DNA of 64,000 bases from Leisingera methylohalidivorans DSM 14336 (GCF_000511355.1 NC_023135.1:2134371-2198370), one strand, 5' to 3'; shown: positions 25,029 through 34,413, counted from the first letter of the stretch. Numbers and translations: made by a program. Notes: generated by a model from the sequence alone, not told the origin.

Positions 25029-26123
25029 ATGGGAAACACGTATCAGACCACCGCAATTGCGATCCAATCCGAACTCCCCAGTGCCGACGGCGCCGGGGTA
25101 CCGGATTGGGTGCATCTTCTGCCCACCAAATCCGGCCTGGTGCAAACCAACGACAGCCGGGGGCCGTATCATGTAACCGACGCGGAAAAGATCATTGCAG
25201 CCAGCTTTGACGGGGCCAGTAAGCTGCCGATCGACGTCAATCATGCAACCGATCTTGCCGCCCCGAAGGGCCTCCCCGCACCTGCCCGCGGCTGGATCAC
25301 CAAAATGCAGGCCCGTGAAGACGGCATCTGGGGCCAGGTCGAATGGACCGGCAAGGGCCGTGAACTGCTCGAAGACCGCGCCTTTGCGGGCATTTCCCCG
25401 GTTGTCGCCCTGCTGCAGCCGGCCGGGCGGGAAATCGTCGCAATTCCGCGGGCCTCCCTCGTCAATCAGCCAAATCTGCGCGGGCTGACCGCGCTTAACC
25501 AGGAGAGTGAAACCATGCCGTTTCGGGAAACCGCCGCCAAGCTGCTGGGCCTTGCGGCCGATGCCAGCGAGGAGGACATCACCAAAGCGCTGAAGGCACG
25601 GAAGCCCAGCGAGAAAAGCACCGAACTGCAATCCCAGCTTGGCCAGATCGGCGTTGCCCTAGGCTGCGCTGAAGATGCGGGCGCTGAAGATATTCTGACC
25701 GCCGCCCAAAGCGCAAACGCCGACACCACCGGCAAGGATGCTCAAATCATCGCCTTGCAATCCTCATTGAAGGGGTTGTCGGATCAATTCAGCACCCTCC
25801 AGGAAGGCAACAAGAAAACTGCCGCAACCGCATTTGTGGACGGTGCCATTGCCGACATGCGCATGGGCGTAAAGCCGCAGCGCGACACCTTCATCGCCAT
25901 GCACCAGGAAAACCCGGAACGCACCGAGGCGATGATCAATGCCTTTCCCAAGTTGGAAGGCGAGTTGCTGCCGGATACGCCCCCCGGCGGCGGCACCAGC
26001 CTGGCCCTGAATGCCACCGAACTGGCAGGCAAAGCCACCGCCTACCAACTGCAGCAGGCCAAAGCCGGTTTCGAAATCAGCATCACCGAAGCGGTGCATG
26101 CTGTGCAGGAGGGCAAGGCATGA
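25029..26123 (+). CDS. Head maturation protease/scaffold, Mu I-like
   Basis: 364 residues. The N-terminal half is a Mu gpI-type protease: PSADGAGVPDWVHLLPT, KLPIDVNHATDLAAPKGLPAPARGWI, EDRAFAGISPVV. The C-terminal half (from about residue 165, MPFRETAAKLLGLAADASEEDI) is helical and scaffold-like, with an internal ATG at 25515 preceded by an aggaga ribosome site. That could yield a separate scaffold, as gpZ in Mu. First gene after the second 18-bp dyad. Confidence 0.9.
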   Translation: MGNTYQTTAIAIQSELPSADGAGVPDWVHLLPTKSGLVQTNDSRGPYHVTDAEKIIAASFDGASKLPIDVNHATDLAAPKGLPAPARGWITKMQAREDGIWGQVEWTGKGRELLEDRAFAGISPVVALLQPAGREIVAIPRASLVNQPNLRGLTALNQESETMPFRETAAKLLGLAADASEEDITKALKARKPSEKSTELQSQLGQIGVALGCAEDAGAEDILTAAQSANADTTGKDAQIIALQSSLKGLSDQFSTLQEGNKKTAATAFVDGAIADMRMGVKPQRDTFIAMHQENPERTEAMINAFPKLEGELLPDTPPGGGTSLALNATELAGKATAYQLQQAKAGFEISITEAVHAVQEGKA

Positions 26124-26500
26124 TCCCGACCTTCATCCGCGGCTACGAGGCCGCCTCTGAGATCACCGGTTACCGCATCGTCAAATTTGCTGATCCGGCA
26201 AACGGCCAGACAATTGACCTGGCAGACAGCAACACCGCCGCGTCCCTGGGCGTTTCGGACAGCATGGGCGCCCCGGCTGGCGGCATGTGCGACGTGCACC
26301 GCGCCGGTCTGGTTCCGGTGATCCTGGGCGGTCCTGTAAGTACCGGCGATCCGCTCACCTCTGATGCGGATGCTGCAGCCGTCCTGGCTGCGGGCACCGC
26401 TTCCACCACCGTGCGCATTGTCGGCTTTGCCGATGAACCCGGCATCGCTGGCGACACCATCATGGCCTTCCTGGCCCCTGGCCTGCTGCACGAAGCCTGA
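26120..26500 (+). CDS. Capsid decoration protein, DUF2190-like
   Basis: 126 residues of beta-rich, small-residue composition: YRIVKFADPANGQTIDLADS, LGVSDSMGAPAGGMCDVHRAGLVPVILGG, ending TIMAFLAPGLLHEA. The pattern fits capsid cement or decoration proteins placed between scaffold and capsid genes. ATGA overlap with the protease gene. Confidence 0.75.
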   Translation: MIPTFIRGYEAASEITGYRIVKFADPANGQTIDLADSNTAASLGVSDSMGAPAGGMCDVHRAGLVPVILGGPVSTGDPLTSDADAAAVLAAGTASTTVRIVGFADEPGIAGDTIMAFLAPGLLHEA

Positions 26501-26520
26501 TTTCCTGAAAGGACCTGACC

Positions 26521-27498
26521 ATGGCGCCTACCCGCCCGTTTCAATCTGACCCGATCCTGACCGCCATTGCGGTCGGCTACAAAAACCCGGAGGCCTCACG
26601 CATCGCTGATGAGGTGATGCCCCGCCATACCGTCCCCGGTGAAAAGTTCAGCTGGACGGAATACCCCATTGAAGAGGCCTTCAATACGCCCGACGCCCGT
26701 GTCAGCCGTAAAGGCCGGGTCAACCAGCTCGAATTCGGCGGCAAACAGCGCACGTCCGAAGTGGAAGACTACGGCCTGGACGCACCGGTGCCGATTTCCG
26801 ATATTGACACCGCTGCCGCTGCCCGCGCTGCAGGCGTGTCGAACTTCGACCCCGAAGGCCACGCGGTGGAAATGGTTTCCGAGACCATTGAAAACATCCG
26901 GGAAGTCCGGGTGGCCCGTACCGTCCATAATGCCGACAACTATGCGGACGGCCGCAAAACCACTCTGGCAGGCGGCGACCAGTTTTCCGATTACGCCAAT
27001 TCCGACCCGATTGGCATCATCAAAACCGGGCTTGAAAAAACGCTGATCATGCCCGCCAATACGATGGTGATGGGGCGCAAGGTTTGGACGGCACTGTCTT
27101 CGCACCCGAAACTCGTCAACGCGGTCAAAGGCAACCTGACCAACGAAGGCATTGTGACCCGCCAGCAGTTTCTTGAGCTGTTTTCCGGTGAAGGCATCAA
27201 GCGGCTGCTGATTGGCGATGCTTATTTCAATGCCGCAAAACCGAACCAGGCCGCCAACCTGCAGCGTGCCTGGGGAAACAATATCTCCCTGCTGCACATC
27301 AACAAGATGGCAACGTCCCAGGGCGGCGGCATCACCTGGGGGTTCACCGCCGAGTTCGGCGGCAAAATCGCCGGGCGGATCGAAGACAAGGACATCGGCC
27401 TGCAGGGCGGCTACCGCATCCGGCGCGGCGAGCGGGTGAAAGAGGTGATCGTCGCCAAAGACGTCGGCTACTACATCCAGAACGCAGTGGCGGCATAA
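26521..27498 (+). CDS. Major capsid protein
   Basis: 325 residues. Follows scaffold and decoration genes with a good ribosome site (gaaagga). It has HK97-fold-like stretches: ASRIADEVMPRHTVPGEKFSWTEYP, a middle DPIGIIKTGLEKTLIMPANTMVMGRKVWTALSSHPKLV, and a C-terminal GFTAEFGGKIAGRIEDKDIGLQGGYRIRRGERVKEVIVAKDVGYYIQNAV. This is the coat protein type of non-enteric Mu-like and some siphoviral phages. Confidence 0.88.
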   Translation: MAPTRPFQSDPILTAIAVGYKNPEASRIADEVMPRHTVPGEKFSWTEYPIEEAFNTPDARVSRKGRVNQLEFGGKQRTSEVEDYGLDAPVPISDIDTAAAARAAGVSNFDPEGHAVEMVSETIENIREVRVARTVHNADNYADGRKTTLAGGDQFSDYANSDPIGIIKTGLEKTLIMPANTMVMGRKVWTALSSHPKLVNAVKGNLTNEGIVTRQQFLELFSGEGIKRLLIGDAYFNAAKPNQAANLQRAWGNNISLLHINKMATSQGGGITWGFTAEFGGKIAGRIEDKDIGLQGGYRIRRGERVKEVIVAKDVGYYIQNAVAA

Positions 27499-27508
27499 GG
27501 GGGCGGTC

Positions 27509-27805
27509 ATGAGTGAACGCAAAGCCCTATTCACGCGCGCCAAAGAGCTGAAGCTGGATCTTCCCGGCAACATCTCGAACGACAACCTGAAAGCAGCCAT
27601 AGCGGCTGCTGAAGGGCGCACCGGAGGCACCACTGCACCGCCCAAGGATGATGCCGAAAAGGTCAGCGCCCTTGTTCTCAGCGAGCTGAAGTACAACGGC
27701 GAGACCTACGCCCCGGACACTGAGAACGACACGGTTGAGCTGCCCCCCACCGAGTTCAAGACGCTCGAAGACCTGAAGGTCGTTCAGGCGCTGGACAGCG
27801 AGTAA
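27509..27805 (+). CDS. Small head protein with HeH/SAP-like N-terminus
   Basis: 98 residues. Residues 1-35 (FTRAKELKLDLPGNISNDNLKAAIAAAEG) resemble the short helix-extended-loop-helix motif common in small phage head proteins. The C-terminal half is acidic. It lies between capsid and gp36 genes and is followed by a hairpin at 27809. Confidence 0.65.
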   Translation: MSERKALFTRAKELKLDLPGNISNDNLKAAIAAAEGRTGGTTAPPKDDAEKVSALVLSELKYNGETYAPDTENDTVELPPTEFKTLEDLKVVQALDSE

Positions 27806-27808
27806 ACC

Positions 27809-27831
27809 GGCAGCGCCCCTCCGGCGCTGCC
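27809..27831 (+). terminator. Hairpin after the capsid module
   Basis: Perfect 9-bp arms GGCAGCGCC/GGCGCTGCC with a 5-nt loop, followed by a C/T-rich run. It may attenuate head transcription before the tail genes. Confidence 0.55.
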
Positions 27832-27868
27832 TCCCCCTTTCCCACTTCTCTGACCACCCGAGGGCACC

Positions 27869-28297
27869 ATGGCCTACGCCGCGCAAAATGACCTGGTCAC
27901 CCGCTACGGGCAGGACCTGCTGGTTGAGCTGACAGACCGGGGTGAAGAACCCACCGGCGAGATCGATGCGGACGTGGTGGCAAAGGCGATCAGCGGCACC
28001 GATGCCCTGATCGACGGTCATTTACAGGGCCGCTATGTGCTGCCGATGAGTGAGACCCCGCCGCTGATCCGCGAGCTGGCCGAGCAAATCACGATCTACA
28101 AACTGCACCGCTACACACCGTCCGAATTGATCAAGGATGAACACAAGGCGGCGCTAGCTACTCTGGAAAAGATTGCCAAGGGCACCGTGCGCCTGCCCGT
28201 TGCCGGTGTGGAACCCACCACCCGGCCCGGCAATGGCGTGCGGGTCACCGACCGGGAACGCCCGCTGACCGCCTTGAACCTGAAAGGGTTCATCTGA
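27869..28297 (+). CDS. Head-tail connector, DUF1320 (Mu gp36)
   Basis: 142 residues with the DUF1320 pattern: MAYAAQNDLVTRYGQDLLVELTD, ADVVAKAISGTDALIDGHLQGRYVLPM, PPLIRELAEQITIYKLHRY. It lies in the gp36 position before the gp37-like gene, and its stop overlaps that start. Confidence 0.9.
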   Translation: MAYAAQNDLVTRYGQDLLVELTDRGEEPTGEIDADVVAKAISGTDALIDGHLQGRYVLPMSETPPLIRELAEQITIYKLHRYTPSELIKDEHKAALATLEKIAKGTVRLPVAGVEPTTRPGNGVRVTDRERPLTALNLKGFI

Positions 28298-28725
28298 TGC
28301 TGGATGCGATTGTCGGCCGCTTGAACGATCAGGTTCCCGCACTTTCAAACCGGGCTAAGCCGGTGGCCGACCTGGTCGAAATGATCCGGAGCAACCGCCT
28401 GCCGCAGAATGCCACCGCGACGGTTTCCCCCGCGGGCCTGAAAGGCGGCAAAGCTGAGGCGGGCACCGGCGTTTTTACCCAGCCGCTGCACCGGGGCTAT
28501 TCGGTGCTGCTGATCGCCCCCAGCCAGTCAAAGACCGGCGCCAAGGCGCTGGAAGAGGTGGACCCGCTCATTACCAGCGTGGCCTCCGCTTTGGCGGGCT
28601 GGGCGCCAGAGGCTGGCCCAGGTGTATTTCAAGTGGACCGCGGCCGCCTGCTGTCCATCACCGGGGGCCGCCTCCTTTATGAGCTGGTCTTTTCCATCAA
28701 CACCGAACTGAGGGTCACGCCATGA
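28297..28725 (+). CDS. Tail terminator, Mu gp37-like
   Basis: 142 residues of the gp37 family: MLDAIVGRLNDQVPAL, VADLVEMIRSNRLPQ, HRGYSVLLIAPSQSK, LEEVDPLITSVASALAGW. It caps the tail tube during assembly. It overlaps both neighbours by 1-4 bp. Confidence 0.85.
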   Translation: MLDAIVGRLNDQVPALSNRAKPVADLVEMIRSNRLPQNATATVSPAGLKGGKAEAGTGVFTQPLHRGYSVLLIAPSQSKTGAKALEEVDPLITSVASALAGWAPEAGPGVFQVDRGRLLSITGGRLLYELVFSINTELRVTP

Positions 28726-28862
28726 GCAAGCCTCCCCTGCCCCAATCCGGCGGCAGCTTCACCCGCCAGCCTGACGGCAAGCTGAAGCAGGTTGAAAAGC
28801 CCGCTGCAGATCCGAAGCCGAAGGCTCCGGCCAAACCCGCCCGCAAGGAAAAGGAGGCATAA
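28722..28862 (+). CDS. Small DUF2635-position protein (Mu gp38 place)
   Basis: 46 residues, basic and Lys/Pro/Ala-rich, starting in an ATGA overlap with the gp37-like stop. It takes the place of Mu gp38 between gp37 and the tail protein gene. Sequence is too simple for a firm family call. Confidence 0.55.
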   Translation: MSKPPLPQSGGSFTRQPDGKLKQVEKPAADPKPKAPAKPARKEKEA

Positions 28863-29798
28863 ATGGCCGCCCCGATCTACTGGCGCGACAAGCGCATCCT
28901 GTTCAAGCTGGAAAGCACCTATGGCGACGACGCCGTCCCGACCGGCGGGGCCAATGCCATCATGGGCTTTGATGTGACCTTCAAGCCGATGGAAGGCCAG
29001 GACCAGGAACGCGACCTGGAACAGCCCGGCATGAGTGCCAACGGCACCATTCCAACCGATATTCACGCCAAGCTGGCCTTGACCGTGGACCTCAGCGCGT
29101 CCGGCGCGGCGGGCACATCCCCGGCCTGGGGGCCGCTGCTGCGTGCCTGCGCGGTCGCGGAAACCATCACTGCGGGCACCTCGGTCATGTACAGCCCCAT
29201 CGTGAACGGCCAGGAAGCCGGGACCGTGCATATCAGCATCGGCGGCACCCGCTATGTCATGCTCGGCACCCGCGGCACCGCGGAATTCATGCTTGATGCG
29301 CAGCAAACACCGAAGATCAAGTTTGATCTTACCGGGCTGTTCACGCTGCCCAGCGATACTGCCCCGCCTGCCGTGGATCTGGCGTCCTGGACCGAGCCGC
29401 TGGTGGTCAGCCACAACAACACGCCGGTGTTCACCATCGGCGGCACCAGCCTGGTCATGAAGACGGCCAAGCTGGCCCTGGGCAACAAGGTCGAACCGCG
29501 CTTCCTGGTCGGCGCCGAGCGGGTCCTGATCACCGACAAATCCGAGCTGTTTGAAACCGCCGTCGAAGCCCAGCCGCTGGCCGGTTTCAACCCGTTCCAG
29601 ATGGCGATGAACATGGACCAGCCCGCGGTTGTTCTGACCCACGGCACCGAGGCCGGGAAGATCGCCACGCTCAATCTGCCTACCGCCCAGATGCAGCGGC
29701 CGGGCCTGACCCAATCCCAGGGCATCAAAGAATGGCCGCTGCGCCTGGTGCCCCGCGCCGCAACCGAAAACAGCCAGTGGTCGCTGACCCTCACCTGA
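28863..29798 (+). CDS. Major tail tube protein
   Basis: 311 residues beginning immediately after the previous stop, with ribosome site aaggagg. The beta-rich pattern (PIYWRDKRILFKLESTYGDDAVP, MGFDVTFKPMEGQDQERDLEQPGMSANG, WGPLLRACAVAET) is that of siphoviral tail tube proteins. No sheath gene follows, so the virion should have a non-contractile tail, unlike Mu. Confidence 0.85.
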   Translation: MAAPIYWRDKRILFKLESTYGDDAVPTGGANAIMGFDVTFKPMEGQDQERDLEQPGMSANGTIPTDIHAKLALTVDLSASGAAGTSPAWGPLLRACAVAETITAGTSVMYSPIVNGQEAGTVHISIGGTRYVMLGTRGTAEFMLDAQQTPKIKFDLTGLFTLPSDTAPPAVDLASWTEPLVVSHNNTPVFTIGGTSLVMKTAKLALGNKVEPRFLVGAERVLITDKSELFETAVEAQPLAGFNPFQMAMNMDQPAVVLTHGTEAGKIATLNLPTAQMQRPGLTQSQGIKEWPLRLVPRAATENSQWSLTLT

Positions 29799-29818
29799 TC
29801 CCAAAGGAGCAAACCCCC

Positions 29819-30148
29819 GTGTTCAACATCATTGAACGGCCCACATTTACCCGCACCGTGAAAGTCCGTGTTCCCAAAGGTGACGGAGTAGACGAGCAGG
29901 ACTTCAAGGCCACTTTCAACGCCATGGACGATGACGCGCTCAAAGGTCTCGGCATGGCGGATATTGAGGGCACAAAAGAGTTTCTGCGGCAGGCTGTGGC
30001 TTCTCTGGATGACCTGGCCGGGGCCGATGGCAAGCCCATTCCTTACAGTGATGAGATCCGCGAGACCGTCTTCAAACTGCCCTACGCCCGGATCGCGCTG
30101 ATGGGGGCATACCACAACGGTATGAACGGGCTGCTGCCGGGAAACTGA
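29819..30148 (+). CDS. Tail assembly chaperone, upstream frame (G)
   Basis: 109 residues from GTG at 29819 with ribosome site aaaggag. It lies between tail tube and tape measure, the fixed place of the chaperone pair in long-tailed phages. A slippery GGGAAAC lies at 30139-30145, directly before the TGA stop; a -1 shift would extend the protein into the next frame. Confidence 0.8.
   Translation: MFNIIERPTFTRTVKVRVPKGDGVDEQDFKATFNAMDDDALKGLGMADIEGTKEFLRQAVASLDDLAGADGKPIPYSDEIRETVFKLPYARIALMGAYHNGMNGLLPGN
30139..30145 (+). promoter_or_regulatory. Programmed -1 ribosomal frameshift site
   Basis: GGGAAAC in the correct phase (G GGA AAC) is a classic slippery heptamer. After slipping, reading continues GGG AAA CTG ATC into the downstream chaperone frame with no stop. 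Confidence 0.8.
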
Positions 30149-30510
30149 TCTGGGCCGGGCGGGCGTGGGTGCAGGGCAAATTGTTCAGCACCTCGCCCGC
30201 CCGGTGCGAGGAAGACGAAGACGCCGAAACCCTGGGCATCCCGAAAGAGCTGATGGCCGCAGGGCGGCCGGGCCGATCTGATCCGGAGGGCGTCTGGCGG
30301 CAAAACGCGGAGGCGGTGGAAGCCTTCCTGGACGCCGCCACCCAGCTGAACCGGATCGCCCTGGCAGACGGCCGCAGCCGCATCACCGGATTGAACTACC
30401 CCGGCGCCCAGGCCGCCTGGGCGTTCAGCGGAACCGAAATGACCCCGGACCTGTTTGCCAAGGTCCAGATTATTGAAAGCGGCGTTCTGGCCGAAAGCAT
30501 CGGAAACTGA
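30139..30510 (+). CDS. Tail assembly chaperone, frameshift extension (GT, DUF1799-like)
   Basis: The -1 frame from the slippery site reads GKLIWAGRAWVQGKLF and continues to 30510. It contains a DUF1799-like sequence: EDAETLGIPKELMAAGR, VWRQNAEAVEAFLDAATQLNRIALADGRSRITGLNYPGAQAAW. The product is expected mainly as the fusion with the frame at 29819, which recruits tube subunits to the tape measure protein. Independent start at GTG 30169 is possible but lacks a good ribosome site. Confidence 0.8.
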   Translation, partial: GKLIWAGRAWVQGKLFSTSPARCEEDEDAETLGIPKELMAAGRPGRSDPEGVWRQNAEAVEAFLDAATQLNRIALADGRSRITGLNYPGAQAAWAFSGTEMTPDLFAKVQIIESGVLAESIGN

Positions 30511-30512
30511 TC

Positions 30513-33164
30513 ATGCCCTTCGTCCTCTCCGGAAAAGTCTTGATGGATGCCTCCCAGGGCAAACAGGAGCTGGCGGAGCTGAAGGGGGCAAAGGATGCCG
30601 CGGGAAAATCCGCTGAAGTTCTAAGTTTCGCAGAAGCCAAGGCGGCCGCCGAGATCAAGAAACTGGGAACGGCATCGGGCGCGGCGGCTGGCCAAGCTGA
30701 AGTGCTCGATGCAGCCCAGGAAGGGCTGGCCAACAACGTTGTGCGGGTTGGTCAGAACAGCGCGCTTGCTGCCGGACAAGTCGGCAACCTAACCGCTCAG
30801 TTCAATGATATCTGGGTGATGCTGGCAGCCGGGCAAGCACCTGTTCAGCTTGCCCTCCAGCAAGGTACACAAATTACTCAGGTGTTCGGCAATGCGGGCG
30901 CTGCCGGTGCGGTAAACATGCTCCGCCAGGGCTTGCTTCGGATGATCAGCCCGCTGAACCTGCTGACCATTGGCGGCATCGCTGCCGGTGCGGCCCTATT
31001 CCAGTGGCTGACCAGCGCGGGCGACGAAGCGCGCACTTTTGAAGATGCAATTGGCGATCTTGAAAACCAGATGAAGGCCTATGCCGAGGCCGCTGAGGCG
31101 GCATCGGTCTCAACAAATGACCTGCAATCCAAATTCGGCGACGCCTGGCAGGAAGCCCAGATCCTTTTGGACGGGTTGCGCGAAAACGCTCTGACCACCC
31201 TCAAGCTCGAAGCCGAAGCCACCATCGCGGTTACGCTTGATGAGAGCGGCCTGGACCTGAACAGCTTCCGCCTGGATGACCGTCTGGAACTGAGCGGCCT
31301 GTTTGACTTTGACGTGTTCTATGGGGAGTTCCGCCGCACTCATAAGTCCCTCATCGACGAAGTCCTGAATGACTTCGAAGGCCTGGGCGCTGCGGCCAAC
31401 GGGTCTGTGCAGGACCAGGTGCAGGCAGTAGAGGAGCTGATCACCAGCTTTGAAACCGCCGCCCAATTCTCCGGAAAAATCACCGAAGAAGAAAACGCCC
31501 AATTGGCCATGCTCCGCCAGTTGGCGCTGAAGCTGCGGGAAATTCAGGCCATGGAAGACGGCCGGGATGCTGCAAGCGAAGCCAAGGCCCAAGCCCTCAG
31601 CAAAGAACTGGCTGCTGAAGAAGCTCTGACCGCCGCCATTGAAGCCCATGGCCAAAAGTCGGCCGAGGTCCACAATCTCAAAATTGCCCAGGCCCGCGAA
31701 GCGTTTCTGGCCAAGGTGGAAGAACTGCGGATCAGCGACGAGCTGAAGGCGTCATTGCTTGAGCAATGGAACGCGGCAAATGAAGCACGGGACCCCTACC
31801 AGGAACGCCTGGCCTCCGCCTATGCCTACTATGCCCAGACCCGGACGGCGTCCCAAGAACAGCAGCAGGACGCTCAAACGCTGATCGCATCGCTTCAGCA
31901 GGAAGCAGCCTTGCGCCAGGCTATGAACGAACAGGGCGCAGGCAGCGTGGAAGTCGCCGAACTCCGGCTGCAGGCAGAGCGCGAGGCTTTTCAGCAGCAA
32001 GTTGACGCGCTTGATGTTTCCGAGGAGCTGAAGGACGAGCTGATGGCAGCCTGGGATGCTGCCAACGGGGTGGCCGATGCCGATATCGCGGGCAATATCA
32101 CCCTGGCCGCGGATGAAGCCCACCGCCTGAAAACCAACCTGCTGGAAGCCCAGGGCAAAGAGATCATGGGCGGCATCGGCGCCAACCCGGATTTCAACGA
32201 CCCGCGCGGTGAAAGCGCAGGCGCCGGAAACCCGGATTACATCCACCGCAACCAGGGTCTGCCCGACGTGGACATGCCGCCCAACCCGCGCAAGTCGCGC
32301 CGCGGCGGCGCCAGCCAGTCCGAGAAAGAACGCAAAGCTGTAGAACGGCTGATTGCGGCGGAGACCCGGCGGCTGGATATCCTGAAAGAAACCAACCCGG
32401 TCATGCAGGAAATGATCCGGCACCGGGATGTTCTGAAGGACGCTACCGACGCAGAACGCAAGGCTGTCGAGGCCATCATCCGCCAACGGCTGGAGGAAGA
32501 AAAGGCGCTGGAGCAGACAAAAGAGGCGGCCGATTGGCTGAAGGCAACCGGCCAGGATCTGGGCGATGCGCTGACCACCAGCGGCGACGCGGCCGCAGAC
32601 GCCTGGGACCGTGTGAAAGAAGCGATCATCAAGGCGGCCGCCGAGGCGGTTCTGTTCGGCAATGGTCCCCTTGCCGAGATCTTTGGCATTGGCTCCGGCC
32701 TGCTGGGCGGCGGGTCCGGATCCGGAGGCGAAACCGACCTGTTAGGCAACTTTGTCTCTGGGGTGTTTGGCCTCGCCGACGGGACCGTTGGCATGATGGT
32801 TTACGGCGACGGCGGCAACCGGGACGACAAGGTGCCCACCATGCTGTCTGCCGGTGAAAGCGTCATCACTGGCAAGGCCACCCGCCGCTACCGCCCGATC
32901 CTGCAGGCGATGAATGACGGCGTTGAAATCCCCGGTTTTGCAAGCGGAATTGTTCCCGGCGCCGCCGCCAGTGCGCCCTCGGCGGCAGCGGCGGCCGGGC
33001 AAACCCGCCCGACCATTACAGTCCGCCTTCTGCCCTCACCGATGTTCGAGGCGGTGGTGGAAGAGCGCGCCTCGGAAATCAGCGTCGAGGTGGTCCGGGA
33101 CTACGACCAAGGCCCCGCCCGCTCGACCGTGAAAGACACTCTTGAAGATCCATACAAGGTTTGA
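30513..33164 (+). CDS. Tail tape measure protein
   Basis: 883 residues. Helical and Ala/Glu/Gln-rich, with a conserved tape-measure N-terminal block (AQFNDIWVMLAAGQAPVQLALQQGTQITQVFGNAG) and a hydrophobic segment LLTIGGIAAGAALFQWL. A Gly-rich C-terminal region (FADGTVGMMVYGDGGNRDDKVPTMLSAGESVITGKATRRYRPILQAMNDG) is typical for the family. At about 1.5 A per residue a helix of this length implies a tail of roughly 130 nm. Confidence 0.93.
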   Translation: MPFVLSGKVLMDASQGKQELAELKGAKDAAGKSAEVLSFAEAKAAAEIKKLGTASGAAAGQAEVLDAAQEGLANNVVRVGQNSALAAGQVGNLTAQFNDIWVMLAAGQAPVQLALQQGTQITQVFGNAGAAGAVNMLRQGLLRMISPLNLLTIGGIAAGAALFQWLTSAGDEARTFEDAIGDLENQMKAYAEAAEAASVSTNDLQSKFGDAWQEAQILLDGLRENALTTLKLEAEATIAVTLDESGLDLNSFRLDDRLELSGLFDFDVFYGEFRRTHKSLIDEVLNDFEGLGAAANGSVQDQVQAVEELITSFETAAQFSGKITEEENAQLAMLRQLALKLREIQAMEDGRDAASEAKAQALSKELAAEEALTAAIEAHGQKSAEVHNLKIAQAREAFLAKVEELRISDELKASLLEQWNAANEARDPYQERLASAYAYYAQTRTASQEQQQDAQTLIASLQQEAALRQAMNEQGAGSVEVAELRLQAEREAFQQQVDALDVSEELKDELMAAWDAANGVADADIAGNITLAADEAHRLKTNLLEAQGKEIMGGIGANPDFNDPRGESAGAGNPDYIHRNQGLPDVDMPPNPRKSRRGGASQSEKERKAVERLIAAETRRLDILKETNPVMQEMIRHRDVLKDATDAERKAVEAIIRQRLEEEKALEQTKEAADWLKATGQDLGDALTTSGDAAADAWDRVKEAIIKAAAEAVLFGNGPLAEIFGIGSGLLGGGSGSGGETDLLGNFVSGVFGLADGTVGMMVYGDGGNRDDKVPTMLSAGESVITGKATRRYRPILQAMNDGVEIPGFASGIVPGAAASAPSAAAAAGQTRPTITVRLLPSPMFEAVVEERASEISVEVVRDYDQGPARSTVKDTLEDPYKV

Positions 33165-33817
33165 TGATGGCATTGGCCTGGCCCCTCCCCCTCAGCGAAT
33201 TCTTTGACACCCTGCCCATCGCCCGGATCACCTCCCGGCCGGGTGCAGCTAATACCACGTCGGAAACCCACGGCGGCGACGTGATCAAGCACCGGCTCGG
33301 CAGCCGCCTGTGGGGCGGGCGCATTGTCCTGGACAAGGATCACCACAGCGCCATTGCGGCCATCGAGGCGCGCCTGTCGCTGCTGGACGAACCCGGCGCG
33401 TCCTTTCTGCTTTGGGACACCCGCCAGCCGCACCCGGCCGCCGACCCGGAAAAATTCATCCTTGGCAGCTCCGCCCCCGTCATCGAGGCGCTGAACCCGA
33501 ACAACCGCGAGCTGGATATCTCCGGCCTGCCTGCGGGATACATCCTCAGCCGCGGCGACCTTCTGGGCTTCACCTATGGCGCCAATCCAACCCGCTACGC
33601 CTACCACCGCATTGCGACCGGTGCCGTGGCCTCGGGTGCAGGCATTGCCGCAGATATCGAAGTCACCCCGTTCATCCGGCCGGGCGCCGCCCTGGGCGCG
33701 GCCGTCACGCTGGGCAATCCGGTTCTGAAGGCCACCCTCACCACCGCCCAGTACGGCGAGGGCCGCTCGGCGGTCACCGAAGGCGGCTCGTTCAATTGGC
33801 TGCAGACGCTGAGGTAA
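33161..33817 (+). CDS. Distal tail protein, GTA-like
   Basis: 218 residues, overlapping the tape measure stop. Contains AWPLPLSEFFDTLPIARITSRPGAANTTSETHGGDVIKHRLGSRLWGG and LSLLDEPGASFLLWDTRQPHPA. The position right after the tape measure and before hub, peptidase and tip genes matches the baseplate order of the Rhodobacter gene transfer agent. Exact family not certain. Confidence 0.75.
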   Translation: MMMALAWPLPLSEFFDTLPIARITSRPGAANTTSETHGGDVIKHRLGSRLWGGRIVLDKDHHSAIAAIEARLSLLDEPGASFLLWDTRQPHPAADPEKFILGSSAPVIEALNPNNRELDISGLPAGYILSRGDLLGFTYGANPTRYAYHRIATGAVASGAGIAADIEVTPFIRPGAALGAAVTLGNPVLKATLTTAQYGEGRSAVTEGGSFNWLQTLR

Positions 33818-33819
33818 TC

Positions 33820-34413
33820 ATGTCCTATTCCGCACAAGCACAGCAGCAGCTTGAAGAACGCCGCGGCACAGACGCCCGCGTCCTCTTGTGGTTTCAGGCC
33901 AGGAACCGCACCACCGGCGCCCCCGAAACCCTTGGGTTCTGGACCGGCGACGATCATCAGGAATTCCTGATCGACGGCGGGATCCGCACCTACTACGGCG
34001 CGGGCGCCGTGATCGATGTTCCGCCCATCATTGCCGCGCCGGGGTTCCAGGTGCGCCAGTACCGGGTCAAGCTGCCGCCGATGCTGGACGAGGTAAAACA
34101 GCTCCTGCAGCAGTACGACCCCCGCCATGCTGAAGTTCAGATCCATTCCGCCGTCTTCGATCTGGACACCGGCAATCTGATGCCCCCCGTTAAACGCATG
34201 TTTAAGGGCGTTTTAAACGAGGCGCCGGAGGAGCTGGGCGGCAAGGGCAAACCCAGCTTTACCCAGCTTGTCCTGGTATCGCCCGCCCGCAAGCTGACCC
34301 AGGGCCTGCCCCTGAAGCGCTCAAACGCCGAACTGCAGCGCCGCAACACAGATGACCGGGGCCGCGAATACAGCGACGTTGCCGGGGAATGGCCGGTGCC
34401 ATGGGGAACCTGA
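33820..34413 (+). CDS. Tail hub protein, DUF2163-like
   Basis: 197 residues from ATG at 33820. Features include TDARVLLWFQARNRTTGAPETLGFWTGDDHQEFLIDGGIRTYYGAGAVIDVPPI and KPSFTQLVLVSPARKLTQG. It occupies the hub position of GTA-like baseplates. Its stop overlaps the next start (TGATG). Confidence 0.75.
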   Translation: MSYSAQAQQQLEERRGTDARVLLWFQARNRTTGAPETLGFWTGDDHQEFLIDGGIRTYYGAGAVIDVPPIIAAPGFQVRQYRVKLPPMLDEVKQLLQQYDPRHAEVQIHSAVFDLDTGNLMPPVKRMFKGVLNEAPEELGGKGKPSFTQLVLVSPARKLTQGLPLKRSNAELQRRNTDDRGREYSDVAGEWPVPWGT

